DNA of 64,000 nucleotides from contig NC_077243.1 of assembly GCF_947179165.1 (NCBI RefSeq), positions 34,670,001-34,734,000 on the forward strand, given 5' to 3'. Under the pieces are notes generated by a model, which saw only the letters and a program-made list of their open reading frames with translations, was not told where the DNA came from and searched no databases. Both the position numbers and the translations under genes were made by a program. Positions 23,801-35,009 of this stretch are shown piece after piece. Position 1 is the first letter of the stretch. Every line of letters begins with the position of its first letter. Origin of the DNA: Solanum dulcamara. Lineage: Eukaryota > Streptophyta > Magnoliopsida > Solanales > Solanaceae.

Positions 23801-24765
23801 GATATATATATGTGAAGTTTATTTTCTGTAGGTTGTTGATTAATCAGTTAGGTATAACATGTTCTAATTATATACTGATACATCAGTATAGATATATTAG
23901 TTGTGTAGTTGATACATAAGTACTGATACATATATGTGAAGTTTAATTATTACAGTTTGTTGCATCATCATTTAGGTATAACCTGTGCTAATTATATACT
24001 GATACATCAGTTCTGATACATCAATTGTGTAGGTGATACATAAGTACTGATACATATATGTAAAGCTTGATTCCTGCAGTTTGTTGCTTCATCATTTAGG
24101 TATATCCTGTGATACTTATATACTGATACATAGTTTTGATATATCAGATCTGTATTTGATACATGAATTCTGATACATATATGTGAAGTTTATTTTCTGC
24201 AGTTTGTTGCTTCATCAGTTATGTATATCTTATGATAATTATTATCCTTTTACATCATTTTTGATACATAGTTGTGTATGTGATGCATAAGTACTGATAC
24301 ATATATTTGAAATTTATTTCCTGCAGGTTGTTGCTTCATCAGAATGTCTTTATTCTGTTTATGAATTAGGTATAAGATATATTGTGTGTCTTGAAAGAAA
24401 AATATGCAATTGTGGCAGATTTCAACTAGACGAGATACCATGTCCACATGCAATTGCAGTGTTGAATAGCAAGAACATTACTGACCTGCATCCATACTGT
24501 GCTGATTATTACAAGCCAGAGGCATTGGCAAATACTTATGAATTACTAATGGTTCCAATGCCAGATAAGAAAGATTGGTCTGCTTCAAAGGAAATTTTGG
24601 AATAATTTGTCTTGCCACCAATATACAAAAGGATGCCAGAAAGACCAAAGAAAGGGAGAAAAAATTCGCTAGTGAGAAGATAAGAAGTAGAACAAATTCT
24701 TGTAGATGTTGTGGCCACGAAGGCCATAACAGAAAACCTTGTAATATCATTCCTAAAGAGATATG
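20817..24765 (+). pseudogene. MULE transposase (four exons, several lesions)
   Basis: MuDR-type transposase of a KI-class MULE. Exon 1 (20,817-21,401) starts MDISILLRYFGVWQSDVSYE, is followed by an in-frame TAA near 20,877, and reopens through NDMGVNLYIELKKNEPG. Exon 2 (21,782-22,331) has CCWRMKASCWKKSDIFKVRY (the zinc-binding MuDR N-terminal part), a TGA near 22,053 and a frame shift. It then carries VDGAHLDGLYKGTF, the first catalytic Asp. Exon 3 (22,449-23,057) has a frame shift near 22,488, then VVSDRNESI (second Asp), HFACIWHIWRNM and TSNIAECINGCLVEAR. Exon 4 (24,327-24,765) has the SWIM zinc finger CNCGRFQLDEIPCPHA and, after a stop and frame shift, a knuckle CRCCGHEGHNRKPC. Splice borders are GT/AG. 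Intron 3 is a minisatellite. The number of lesions says it is inactive. Confidence 0.85.
23060..24330 (+). repeat. ~125-bp minisatellite with TGATACAT core, ~10 copies, in transposase intron 3
   Basis: The shared word TTAGGTATAACCTGTGCTAATTA recurs at about 23,121, 23,364, 23,491, 23,614, 23,722, 23,848, 23,973 and 24,098, with variant copies near 23,240 and 24,218. Spacing is about 108-127 bases. Each unit also carries several TGATACATCAG/TGATACATATGTG words. The array fills the intron between the transposase core exon and the SWIM exon, and its final unit merges into the 3' splice site (TTCCTGCAG) before 24,327. TTCCTGCAG-like words recur inside the array. Confidence 0.9.
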
Positions 24766-24819
24766 ATATTTGTGTTATCCCGGTATACATTCTATTTGAA
24801 TCATATAATTACATCTACT

Positions 24820-25160
24820 TTTATTTTATATTTGAGTTTAACATATGAGATAAACATACAAATCTTTTCAGTTGATATATGGAAAGATTAGTACATTTCA
24901 GTTCATTACTGATTCTGATACATTAAATGTAATGTATCGGGATACTTAAATCAGCAGATACATTTAAAATGTTTACAATTGGTGAAAAATAAAATTATAC
25001 ATTCTACTACTACAATTTTTTTTTAAAAATACTCGACGTCCATCGGTTCTCCTTGACTAGGAGAGATGAAATCTCATATGATTTTTTTGGATCATTATTT
25101 TCCCTAACATAAAAATTCTTGGCTTTTCGACAACCATAATTCCACAAGAGTTGTGGATGA
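24820..25160 (-). repeat. Second copy of the ULP1 gene 3' end (segmental duplication)
   Basis: This block parallels 25,660-25,960 in order and text. Shared landmarks are CAAATCTTTTCA(G/A)TTGATATATGGAAAGATTA, a TGATACATTA cluster, AAAATGTTTAC, then on the minus strand the coding similarity LLWNYGCRKAKNFYVRENND versus LLWRYGCQKAMNGYVSENDD. So the last part of the ULP1 last exon and its 3' flank are present twice, about 0.8 kb apart, with a TGATACAT array between them. The outer copy (here) is the more degraded one. Confidence 0.8.
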
Positions 25161-25650
25161 TACATAACATCTTGTGTTGATACAGGTTGTAGATGTATCA
25201 TATGCAGTAAATATTGATACATTTAAATCTAATACATAAGCAAGATGTATCATAATCATTAAATCTTGAGACATGAAATTCTTATGCAAAAATAAAATGT
25301 ATCAGAATCAGTAAATGTTGAGAAATGAGAATCTGATACATATGCATGATGTATCATAATCAATAAATCTTGATGCATGAAAATCTCATACACAAACAAT
25401 ATATATCAGAATTCACAAAACTTGACACTTATGAATATGATACATAAAAAAGATGTATCAGAATCATAACATCTTTATACAAGTGGATCTGATACATAAA
25501 CAATATATATCAGAAGAATGACTGTTTTGTAAATGAGAATGTGATACAAAAGTATATGTATCAGATTCATTAAAAATTAGTAAATGTTATTGTGATACAT
25601 AAGCAAGATGCCCCGGGCAGTCAAGTTTGATACATTAGAATATGATATAT
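25140..25650. repeat. TGATACAT/ATGTATCA array between the duplicated ULP1 3' ends
   Basis: Loosely periodic repeats (about 60-70 bases) of the form AATCTTGATACATGAGAATC-TGATACATAAGCAAGATGTATCA-GAATCATTA. The core word occurs in both orientations within each unit, so each unit can pair with itself. No coding function is seen. Short open frames across it are translations of the repeat. Confidence 0.8.
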
Positions 25651-27834
25651 AAACTTTGGTTTTATATTCGAATTTGACAGATGAGAAAAATATACAAATC
25701 TTTTCAATTGATATATGGAAAGATTATTACATTTCAGTTGCTTACTGATTCTGATACATTATAGTTAATGTATCAGATACATTAAAACAGCAGATACATC
25801 TAAAATGTTTACTATTACAAAAAAAAACTAGTGGACATCTATCAGTTCTCCTTGACTTGGAGAGATATCTCTCCTAGGTTTTTTTGGATCGTCGTTTTCG
25901 CTAACATAACCATTCATAGCTTTTTGACAACCATATCTCCACAAAAGTGCGACATATCTTCACTGAAGAATTCGGCGTTTAGTCCAATATTTGGAATAAA
26001 AATTCCATCACTAAGATATTCAGCAAAAATGGCCAGGAAAACTCCACAATCCCTGCAAAGAAAGGAATACACTAGTTTTAAAAAAATAAAATTGACATAT
26101 TAATGATTTATGTATACATAATTATTAATACTCACAAGCTGTCACTTCCCTGTTGTGCAATTCCTTCAACGTATTCAACTACAAATGGGTGATGTGGTTC
26201 AAGCATGTTATCGGTTGATTTGTCCTTGTATGAATCAAGCGACGACCAATCAGTACATTCGTTGTTGTCAAAGAAACCACTATCTTGCAGGTATGTCGGT
26301 AGCATTGCTGCTATCTTTTGGATCTCTTGGGAAGGGTTGCTACTTCTTCGTCCAGATGAAGAATCATACACATGTATCAATCTCTTTTTCAACACAACTA
26401 CCGCAAGAACCCAATAAAAATCCCTATCACAGTTTATAGGTATGTATACCTCATTTATCAAATTCCAAGGCAATCCGACTGATATTGAGAAACCTCTTAT
26501 TATGTTCTTCACAGATCTCTTGTGATGGGCTGTAATAGAGGCCCTTGCCATATCTTGTTGGGTAGAAATGTCAGGTGGAATGTGATAGTAGCGTGTGTGT
26601 GCAGATTTGATAAAAATTTTGAAAATACAGTTTGTCATTGTGTATCGAAAATAATTACTCAACTGCATCTTTGATTTCTTCCAAAGATAGTAAAATATTA
26701 CATCAATGTGCTGCATATTTTAAGAAAGTATTAGTTATACAACAACAAACTGCTTGTATCAGATTATGTATGTATCAGATACATTAATCTCTATGTATCA
26801 GATAGTAAGTATGACTTGTATCAGAATCTTTATGATAAAATCTTTACCTCATCGTTCCAGCATCTGTTCGGCTGTGACATTAGGTAGAACCAGTTCTTAT
26901 TTTGGGAAAATGCCACTACAAAGTCCATTTTTTCAAAGACGAATAAAGAGCACTTGAATTTGTAATGTTCCTCCTTCGGTTTCCTGAATGGAAGCTTGTA
27001 TTTAAATTACAGAACATATATAATACACAACTTGTATTGATATAAGTTGTATATATCATACTTATTTGTTGCCATGCGATTTTAGTAGTCCTTTATCTAT
27101 CCATTGAGAGTAGTCTGTGATAAGCTCGGATGGGGGATGATAGCATATACCAAAACCTTCAAAAGAGTGTGTCTGATGCATAACAAATGTCAATTTTTCC
27201 TTATCCTTTTCATTCGACCCAAATTTTGGAAGATACAACGATTGTAAGATCTTAGAAGGAATCCTACTTCTTGGAAGAGGTGTCTTCGCATCATTAGGCA
27301 ATATATTGGGTTTCGATGAAAGAGTGGTAGGTAGCTGGCTATCACATAGTAGACATTCATCCTATACTACTTGCTCATGACTAACAACGGTCAATGGCAT
27401 GGCTGGTAATGAAAGTCCGTAAATTAGAGCATCTATCACATCCAGAGTTTCGGTCGATAACGATGTTGAAATATTGGATTCCGATGTGTTTGGTTTGATT
27501 TTTTCTTTTTCAATCTCCTCAACATGCTCTTCTACTTTATCAATTTTATCAACGGCTACTCTTCCATCTTTCTTTGCAGTGTTCTACATGTAATGTATAA
27601 CGTCATTACAAAACTTATTAATGTTCAATAATGTATCTGATACATTACCTGTAATATATCATAATCAACAATAAGCTGAACAATATCTGCTCTTTGTGGT
27701 TCCATTTGGTGTGCTGTTACATTCTTTAATTATGGTATAATAATGAATGTTTTCGGTTCCTACTAATGTAATAAAAACAATTACTTAAGAAAAAACTGCT
27801 GAAATGATATATTACCTTCACCAAATTTTGTACT

Positions 27835-28205
27835 GATACATTACTTTTAATGTATTTGATGACATATGCTGATCAAATGATTCTGCATCATCTGCTACAA
27901 TGTTGTATTCTGATACATCATCCACCTTTTGTATCTTGTTAGATGGTTCAGCTTCCTGAAAACATAATAACATTTACTTATGATATATATGTACGAAATA
28001 TTTAAATATCTATATATTTAAAGAAGTTGAGCTTATACAAGATATATATAGCATCAGATTGGTCATCAATTTATTCCTGATACATTACCTTTAATGTATC
28101 AGAAGAAATATGCTGATCAAATAATTCTGGAACATCTAATGAAATGTATTGTTCTGATACATTATCCACCTGTTGTATCATAGTTGATGGTTTAGGGCCC
28201 TGAAA
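27835..28205 (-). repeat. Tandemly duplicated small exon in the ULP1-like gene
   Basis: Two blocks about 245 bases apart encode parallel peptides on the minus strand. 28,200-28,085 gives PSTMIQQVDNVSEQYISLDV then FDQHISSDTLK. 27,960-27,840 gives PSNKIQKVDDVSEYNIVADD then FDQHMSSNTLK. Both start after a CAG acceptor-like site and end near a TGATACATTA word, which itself encodes S-D-T-L in this frame. The introns between them are also similar. Confidence 0.8.
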
Positions 28206-29104
28206 ATATAATAACATTTACATATGATATATGAAAATGAAATGTATCCAAAAGTTTAAAAGTATAAATATCAAATATTACGTGATGTATGTACCTTAAT
28301 ATCTTTCTGGACATTAGATTGATCATTTGCTTGGGGTGGGTCAGATTTATTTGGAAGATTGTGTTCCTACGATTCAGTAGGTGCTTGTTGTTGTTCCACC
28401 ATATGAAATATTTGATCAAAATCATCTATTTTAAGTTGAGATGATGTGCCAGTCATGCGGTGCGCTATACTGTCGATGGCTTTCAAAAGATCAATATGAT
28501 TTGAATAAATTTTATTCTCCAAACGCTTGAACTTCTGGTCAACCTTGATACAGTTATATGAAAAATCAGAATGTATCAACTACTTAAAAGTATATTGTAT
28601 GTGATACATCTTAAAGTAATAGCTTACGTATCTCTTTAGAAACTTCTTTATGGACTTCTTTAATGCTTTGAAATGCATATGAACAATTTGCTCTGAATGA
28701 CCGGAAGATTCACCTCCTACTGCTGACTTTGCCGTTGGTACATTGTCAGAAGAAATATGCTTTTCTGATTCATTTGGTGGTATGACATCCGTATGCATGT
28801 TGGCTGTTTTGACTTGAATTGGTTCTTTAGCAGGGATAGTATTCATTCTTTTAGAAGAAGGTGGAGAAGATGTATCAGCGACATGATTGGATCTTTTTAA
28901 TAATTCTATGGGTGTTGTTGAAAAGTCCTCAAATCCGGGAACTTCTTGAGGTTTTTTAAAATTGACCTTGGCAGCTAATGTAGAAGCTTCAGGTTGAGGT
29001 TGATTTCCATGAATGACAATAGATTCCATTTCATGTTGAGATGGCACAATGTTGGAGCATCGATACTGCAAAAAAGATTGGTTGCTTGTTAGAAAACAAG
29101 TGAA

Positions 29105-29460
29105 TAATTGATACATGATAATTCTGGTATATAAACATGATGTATCAAAAATATTAATCCTTGATACATGAGAAACTGATAGAAAAACAACATTATTTGA
29201 AGCAGTAGAATCTGATACATAAATGCAGATGTATCATGAGATGTAATTCTTGATACATTATAATTTGATACATAATGTAGAGTTTTCAGGAAATGTAAAG
29301 ACTGATAAATGAGTTTCTGATACATACATTTATATGTATCAGAAAGGTTATAGCTTGATACATTTTCATTTGATACATAAAGTAGATGTATCAGGGGCAT
29401 TATATCTTGATACATTTATATCCTGATACATAAATATAGCACCTGATACATCTACTTTAT
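29105..29460. repeat. TGATACAT array in an intron of the ULP1-like gene
   Basis: Repeated TTGATACATTATAATTTGATACATAATGTAGA-type words fill the intron between the NWHVV exon and the Ser/Pro-rich exon. An open frame of 108 codons on the minus strand (29,415-29,089) is made of the repeat (MYQ, ISL, LIH words) and is not a gene. Confidence 0.8.
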
Positions 29461-30389
29461 GAATGAAATTATAATGTATCAAGGTCACGAATATAGAATG
29501 ATCTTAGATGTTATGTATAATGAATCGGTGCATAAACGAATAATCTTCAATGCATTTACCTCACTAAAGCTGGTAGACATGAAGGTCTCAAATTTTGTCT
29601 TCACGGCAACAACATGCCAGTTAAGAATTATGGACATTTTATTACCACTCTTACAACAATTTCAGAGGGCACTTGAGATGCACATTCATATATCCATGCA
29701 TTCAGAGCATATGGCATGCCGCCTAAATGATACATTTATTTGGCATTTGAAAATTTCTGCTTCATTCCTTTTATTAATTTAGAAAATGCTATTTTCCTCC
29801 ATGTGTATTGCTCATACCTACCATCTTCTACCATCTTAAAATCATCAACAAATATAGGTGCATCACCTAATTGAGAAAAAACAAAAGTGTGGATGAAGTA
29901 GAGAATGGCCATCTGAACAGCATCTTCATTTGTTTTCCATCCCCCAACCAGAAAATGCTCAACGAAACGAGCTTTGTTGACCCCATTTTTTGCACCAGGA
30001 AAATATATAGACAATAATCTACTTGTTGGGTCATTAAAGTACCAAAAGTCATTGATATTATCGGTACATCGCAAACCAGTAATGATAGCAAAATCCATTA
30101 TTATAAATCGGAGTATATTACGCTGCACATGACGAATGTGCAGTTCCTCTTTGTTTTTTTGCTCTACCTCAAGAAGTAAGAGACATTTGATGATTTGCCC
30201 TTGAAAATTACAGTTTGACATATCTAGGTAGTGATCAAATATGGTTTGCCTAAATAACTTTATACCTTCTTCACCTATTGATGATTCAAAATCATCAATA
30301 AAATTAGCTCTATATGCCGTGCCGAATCTCAAGGGGTGGGACGGAATCTTCTTGATGACGTACTTCATTTCCTGCATTGACATGAAAAA

Positions 30390-30740
30390 TGATTAAATAC
30401 AACTTGAACTTTATACATAAATATGATGTATCAGACGCATTAAAATATTTGATACATAAGAATCTGATACATACAGAAGATGTATCAAAAGTAGTAAGAC
30501 TTCATAAATTATAATCTGATACATAAATATAGATGTATCAGAATCATTAAAACTTCATACAATAGAAACTGACACTTAAACACGATGTATCAGAAATAAT
30601 AAATCTCCAATAAAATGACATTTAAAAAACACTATCTATCAGAAGCGTTAACGCTTGATACATGAGAATCTGATACATAAACAATATGTATCAGAATCAA
30701 AAAACCTTCATAAAAATGGCATTAAAAAAAACTTAATTGG
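30390..30740. repeat. TGATACAT array in intron 1 of the ULP1-like gene
   Basis: About five ~65-base units such as TTGATACATGAGAATCTGATACATAAACA followed by ATGTATCAGAATCA separate exon 1 (MESVHG..LLK) from the DUF1985 exon. Same core word and orientation pattern as the 25,140-25,650 and 29,105-29,460 arrays. Confidence 0.8.
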
Positions 30741-31400
30741 ACCCATACCTTTAGGAGATTAGGGCGTGTTGTAACCCCTTCAATCTTATTGTCTAGTTCT
30801 TTGGGTGCATGTTTAACTGGAGCTTTTAACTTCAATTTCTCACGTAGCTTATCCATCACTGATGGATCGTTACGATGTTTGGATGTAACCTCGTCGTAAC
30901 CTTCCCAAGATGAATCAGAACAAGGTAAAACAAGAATTTCTTGATTTTTATTCAACTGTGTGAGACCATGAACGGATTCCATATGTATCATTGAAGATAT
31001 GAGTTAAAAAAATAGAAAGATTTACAGAAGAAAGCAAAGGATACCAATTTTAGAAGATTTTTCAAAGATTTACAAAAGAAATCAAATGATACAAATTTTA
31101 GGAGAAATCAGATTGAATGACGATGAAGTGAGATTCTAGATAAGGAAAACCTTAAATATACCTTAGTTAGAACCTTGAAATTGAGTAACAGATGTAATCA
31201 GAAATTCAAAATCTCAAAAACTGATGAAGATGAGCGAATTTAGGCGAGAATTTATGGAGGAAGAGTGATGTATCAGTGAGGAAGAGAGAGTTAAAGGAAA
31301 AAGAGAGATTTTGGATATTTTTTGGTATAATAGGAAATACAAGTAAATATGGTATTAGAATATGTGTAAAAATATAATTTTTCCTTATTTAAAAGGTATT

Positions 31401-33051
31401 CTAGTTAGGAATTGTCATTGGAATAAGCTATTGTTGTAGTCTGAGATGAACAGAAGCATAACAAAAAGTTAAAGACAAATAAGAACAATAATTAAATGTT
31501 AGTGAAATAACTAAAGCAGGTTAATAAATTGCTTCATCCGATATCCAAGAGTAAGGACTCCACTATTCTCTCACTGTTTATGTAGTTTGAGAGATCAAGG
31601 AAAAATTCTAAGCCAGAGTATGCAACGGAAATGATCAACTCCATTGTCGGGTTTAGGAGAGTCTTGCATTAAGACTCTATGGTTGCTCCAAGTGGGTACA
31701 TGCCAAATAAATGGAGAGCAGTGAAAACGATAGCATAAGTGCAGTGTGTATCATATTAAAACATTTATATTCCAAAGAAGTCATAACAATACAACATTTA
31801 ATAAATGATGAGTTTTCAAAAAATATGATTTTTTAACACTTAATAGAACATAAACACATGATTTCGAACACAAAAATAAAGTAATCAAAAATAAAATTAG
31901 GTTTAGATCTAACCTTTTGTGGAGTAGTGAACAAGGATTTCTTGGGTCTCGAATCTATCCTCGTCTTTGAAATAAAATTGATCGAGAGGAACTTGAAGTT
32001 GGTTCTTGTTTATTGCTTCTACGAAAGATGATATAGATACAACTTGATCACAGTACTAATACATAAATTATAAACCTGAAGATTGTAAAAATCTAAGCAT
32101 AAAATAGGTTCTTCAATCCGATTATTTGCATCAAATAGCACTTAAATAACAAGTCAGAAATCTTTCTCAAATATGCTCTTGCTTATTTGCTTGAGTTCTG
32201 TCTTTTGCTCTCAGTATAAGTACTTCATCCTTCTTCAACAACTGACCTGCACATATATACTTGACTTTGATAGCAAGTCAGTTGGTCACAAATACCTAAT
32301 AGGATAAGGCTGGAATTGTAGTAATATTTGAGATAGAGAAAACTTCTTCGCTATTACATGTCTCTAATTATCTACACCTTTGAGGTCTGAATCTATGTGT
32401 GGCTTATCTCATATACTTTATCTAAGACTCCAAAATCTCTCGTACAACTTTGTTTATCAAAATCCTTCTTGTTCAATAATCGTGCCTTGACTGGATTCTA
32501 GATTGAACCACGTAACTGAGAATTTTCAATTAGAGGCGATAAAAAAGTCTTGAAATGTAAAAAAGTGACTCAAGTCTTAAGAAATGAGTGTAAGTGACAA
32601 GTTTATGATTATGATTTAATGATATTTGACTATTTTTAAATAAGTCGCCAATTGTTTTTACACGTTGACCCAATAAAATAAAATCCTAATTCCCTAATTG
32701 GGAAAAAACAACCACTACTTTTTCCTCTCTCTTCTTTACCCGTTGTTTTCTTCTTCTTCTTCCTCTCTCACATGCGTCTTCTTCTTGTTGTTCTCATGTT
32801 AGTGTTGGTGTTGCTTTTGGAGTGAGAGTTTGTTTTTTGAAAAAATTGAGAGAAAAAAAATTGCTCTCAATTTTGGACTAAATTTTATTCATGTGGCTTT
32901 GGAAATTACTTGAGAGGTGATTTTTAATCATTTTGGTAAGTGAATTTTTGTAGGTTCTGTGTGTACTGTTTATCCGAGTTTTGTGTTTTATACTGTTGTT
33001 TAAGCTATTTCTGTAGTTTAAACAACTGATGTAGCTTTTTTAGCAACATTG
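31401..33051. other. Unassigned intergenic DNA left of the large gypsy element
   Basis: AT-rich, no supported gene. 32,700-32,780 is CT-rich (CTCTCTTCTTTACCC, TTCTTCTTCTTCC), resembling a plant leader or promoter. From 32,990 short TGTAG(C/T)TTT...AGCAACA words lead up to the insertion site and continue after the element at 44,905. Confidence 0.35.
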
Positions 33052-33056
33052 TAGCA

Positions 33057-34992
33057 TGTAACACCCTTGAAGTTCTAAAGTCCAGATTAGATCACGGGAG
33101 TTCAGAAATTTAAGTCTGCAGAAATTTTTGGAATTTATGGATGCCATGTGCGGGCTGTAAATGGAACCACAACCGTATATGGGATCTGTAGATCAACATT
33201 ATAGGTGGGAAATCTAGCATGAGTCCTACGAGTCAAGTTTGCAGGTCGTAAACCCATTTACGGGTTGCAGATAGGCTCATAGATCAAAGTCTCAAAACTA
33301 GAATTTTTGTCTAATTTTATGGACTAGGTTTACATCTCATAGATGCATCTACGGTCTATCAAAAGGATCTATAGATTAGCTTCAAAGACTTAGAAATTCA
33401 GGCCTGATATTTACGGATAGGATCTACGGTTCGTAGATCAATCTACAGATCGTAATTGGGCTCATGGAACCTGCCGATGTCAGTTTTGTTTTACGATCAT
33501 TTTGGTCTTTTTTCACCTTTTTAACCCTATACTATATTGTTTTAGCCTATCCTAAGTGGAATTAAAGAGAATTAGTCAAATAAAAACCTCCCATTCACGC
33601 ATAACAACTAGAATAAAAAATCAGTATGCTCAAGGTTCCTCTCAAGCAAGAACTAGGGTTCTTTATCTTCAAGTCTCAGTTCAAGGATTGAAGCTAGTGT
33701 CTTCTTTCCAAGTATGTGGGATTTCATCAATGGGTATCCTTTCACCCATTGAGTTCCAAAATAAATCCAAATTTTTAGTTTATAATTTTGCAGAAGTTAG
33801 GGTTCTTATGCAAATATTTTCTTATTCTCCTTCATGGATAGTTTTTATATGATTTTATCTAAAAATCAGTACTTTAAATGGTATTTTCATGAATCCTCAG
33901 TATGCAGATATTGCATGTCTCAGATGATTAGTTTTCAAAATTTAAGATGCTTTTAGATAAAGTGTCTCTCAGTTATTAGTTATTATTAAAATTCACGAGT
34001 TACTCAGTTATTATTACTCTTATCACCATCAATTAGTATTATCATGTTTAATTTCCTAATCAGTTAACTAACATGTTCTCGTTAGTAGTATTACTTAATA
34101 CCGAGTGAACCTAAGGATGATGACTCATTCATAATTTAGGACTGGGACCTTTAGTAGCAATTTCTGAGTCCTAAAACTGTGTGCCATCGTAGGATTATAT
34201 GGGTTACCCATTAGATCAGGTATGGACATTAGCTCTGTGGTACCACGTTATCTCAAATTAGGATTTATATCCTGACAAGGTGCATTGGGACCTTTTGATG
34301 GGGATTATACATCAAACTTCATGTTGTAGCTTACATGGTCATATGTAGGTTTATAGTATCTCTCATAGTTTAGTCTCAGATATTGCATGACCTTATATTC
34401 AATTATTTCAGTTTTCAGTATGTATCAATTGCATGTTTCACTTATTTGTCATTGCATCATTTCATGTTATTCAATACATCATTTTAGATTTAGCATATCC
34501 AGTTACTATTTTATCATGCATATCTTACGTATTCAGTATATTTAAAGTATTGGCTGCATACTCTAGCACTATATTATTTTATAATACAGATTCTTATAGT
34601 CAGTATTCAACTCATGGTTAGTACGTTATCAGATCAACTTAGTAGTGTAGTTTGGTAATTCCTCATCTTTCAAGTACAATCCATTTATATTTATGTTGCT
34701 TATTTAGTCTTTCAGTTTTCAGACAATTAGAGTTAGCTGGGAGCTTGTCCCAATAACTTATCTTAGTAGAGACTTTTAGACAGTCAGACATATTATAGCT
34801 TTTGAGTATTTCAGATAATTGTGTATTTGAGTATTTGAGTTTTAATAAACTATTTTAGATTTAGCTTCCCTATTAGTATTTTAGTTTCTACATATGTATA
34901 TCTTAGTATCATGCTAGACTATGAGTTAGCTTGGGGTCACTTGTGATTTTAAGCACCGTGCCATGATTAGAGAGTAGTCTCGGGTGATGACA
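33057..34992 (+). repeat. 5' LTR of the 33-45 kb gypsy element
   Basis: 1936 bases, starting TGTAACACCC and ending TGATGACA. The U3 part (33,100-33,480) is built of short repeated and inverted words around TACGG/CCGTA and GATCTAC/GTAGATC. A leader-like region after 33,560 (CAAGCAAGAACTAGGGTTC) is shared with the 3' LTR and in style with the LTR at 3300-5459. Confidence 0.92.
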
Positions 34993-34994
34993 AA

Positions 34995-35009
34995 CTTGGC
35001 ATCAGAGTA
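34995..35009 (+). other. Primer binding site (tRNA-Met type)
   Basis: TTGGCATCAGAGTAT follows the 5' LTR by two bases and differs from the canonical TGGTATCAGAGC at a few positions. Confidence 0.75.

Larger units (their letters stand above)
25828..30982 (-). pseudogene. ULP1-like (C48) cysteine peptidase of the KI-type MULE, broken
   Basis: Read 30,982 to 25,828. The start is MESVHGLTQLNKNQEILVLP. Exon 2 (from about 30,376) carries a DUF1985-type domain (FRQTIFDHYLDM, RFIIMDFAIITGLRC, FVEHFLVGGWK). An in-frame TAA sits at 29,736-29,738, then GGMPYALNAWIYECAS, a frame shift, and NWHVVAVKTKFETFMSTSF. Middle exons are Ser/Pro-rich linkers (29,050-28,620; 28,545-28,370; duplicated small exons below). 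A TAG interrupts VSHEQVV near 27,361. The catalytic region lies in exons at about 26,985-26,850 (MDFVVAFSQNKNWFYLMSQP), 26,716-26,137 and 26,053-25,828. It has Asp in RLIHVYDSS and Cys in DCGVFLA, but the expected His before Trp is Tyr (codon 26,414-26,416). A one-base shift near 25,985 breaks the tail, which otherwise reads LLWRYGCQKAMNGYVSENDD. SUMO-protease-like activity is unlikely for this copy. Confidence 0.85.
19680..31400. mobile_element. Large decayed Mutator-like element (Kaonashi/KI type) with transposase and ULP1-like genes
   Basis: The span holds a MULE transposase gene (+) and a convergent ULP1-like peptidase gene (-), the gene pair that defines KI-type (Kaonashi) MULEs in plants. 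The ends show weak inverted similarity. TACATTCCTC...TTACCAAAATTATCC near 19,737-19,770 compares with the reverse complement of 31,310-31,350 (TGTATTTCCTATTATACCAA...TATCC). Both sides then carry TGATACAT copies. I could not identify a 9-bp target-site duplication, so the ends are accurate only to tens of bases. Both genes carry multiple stops and frame shifts, so the element is not autonomous now. Confidence 0.75.

Noticed and set aside
23060..24330. Regular repeats considered as a CRISPR-like array
   Set aside because: Plant nuclear context, units diverge along their whole length, no unique spacers; it is a minisatellite within an intron.
29089..29415. 108-codon open frame made of MYQ/LIH/ISL words
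   Set aside because: Produced entirely by the TGATACAT array in an intron; no independent evidence for translation.
20817..30982. The transposase and ULP1-like genes as currently functional
   Set aside because: Each carries several in-frame stops and single-base shifts at positions where family motifs continue in another frame, plus the His-to-Tyr change in the peptidase.
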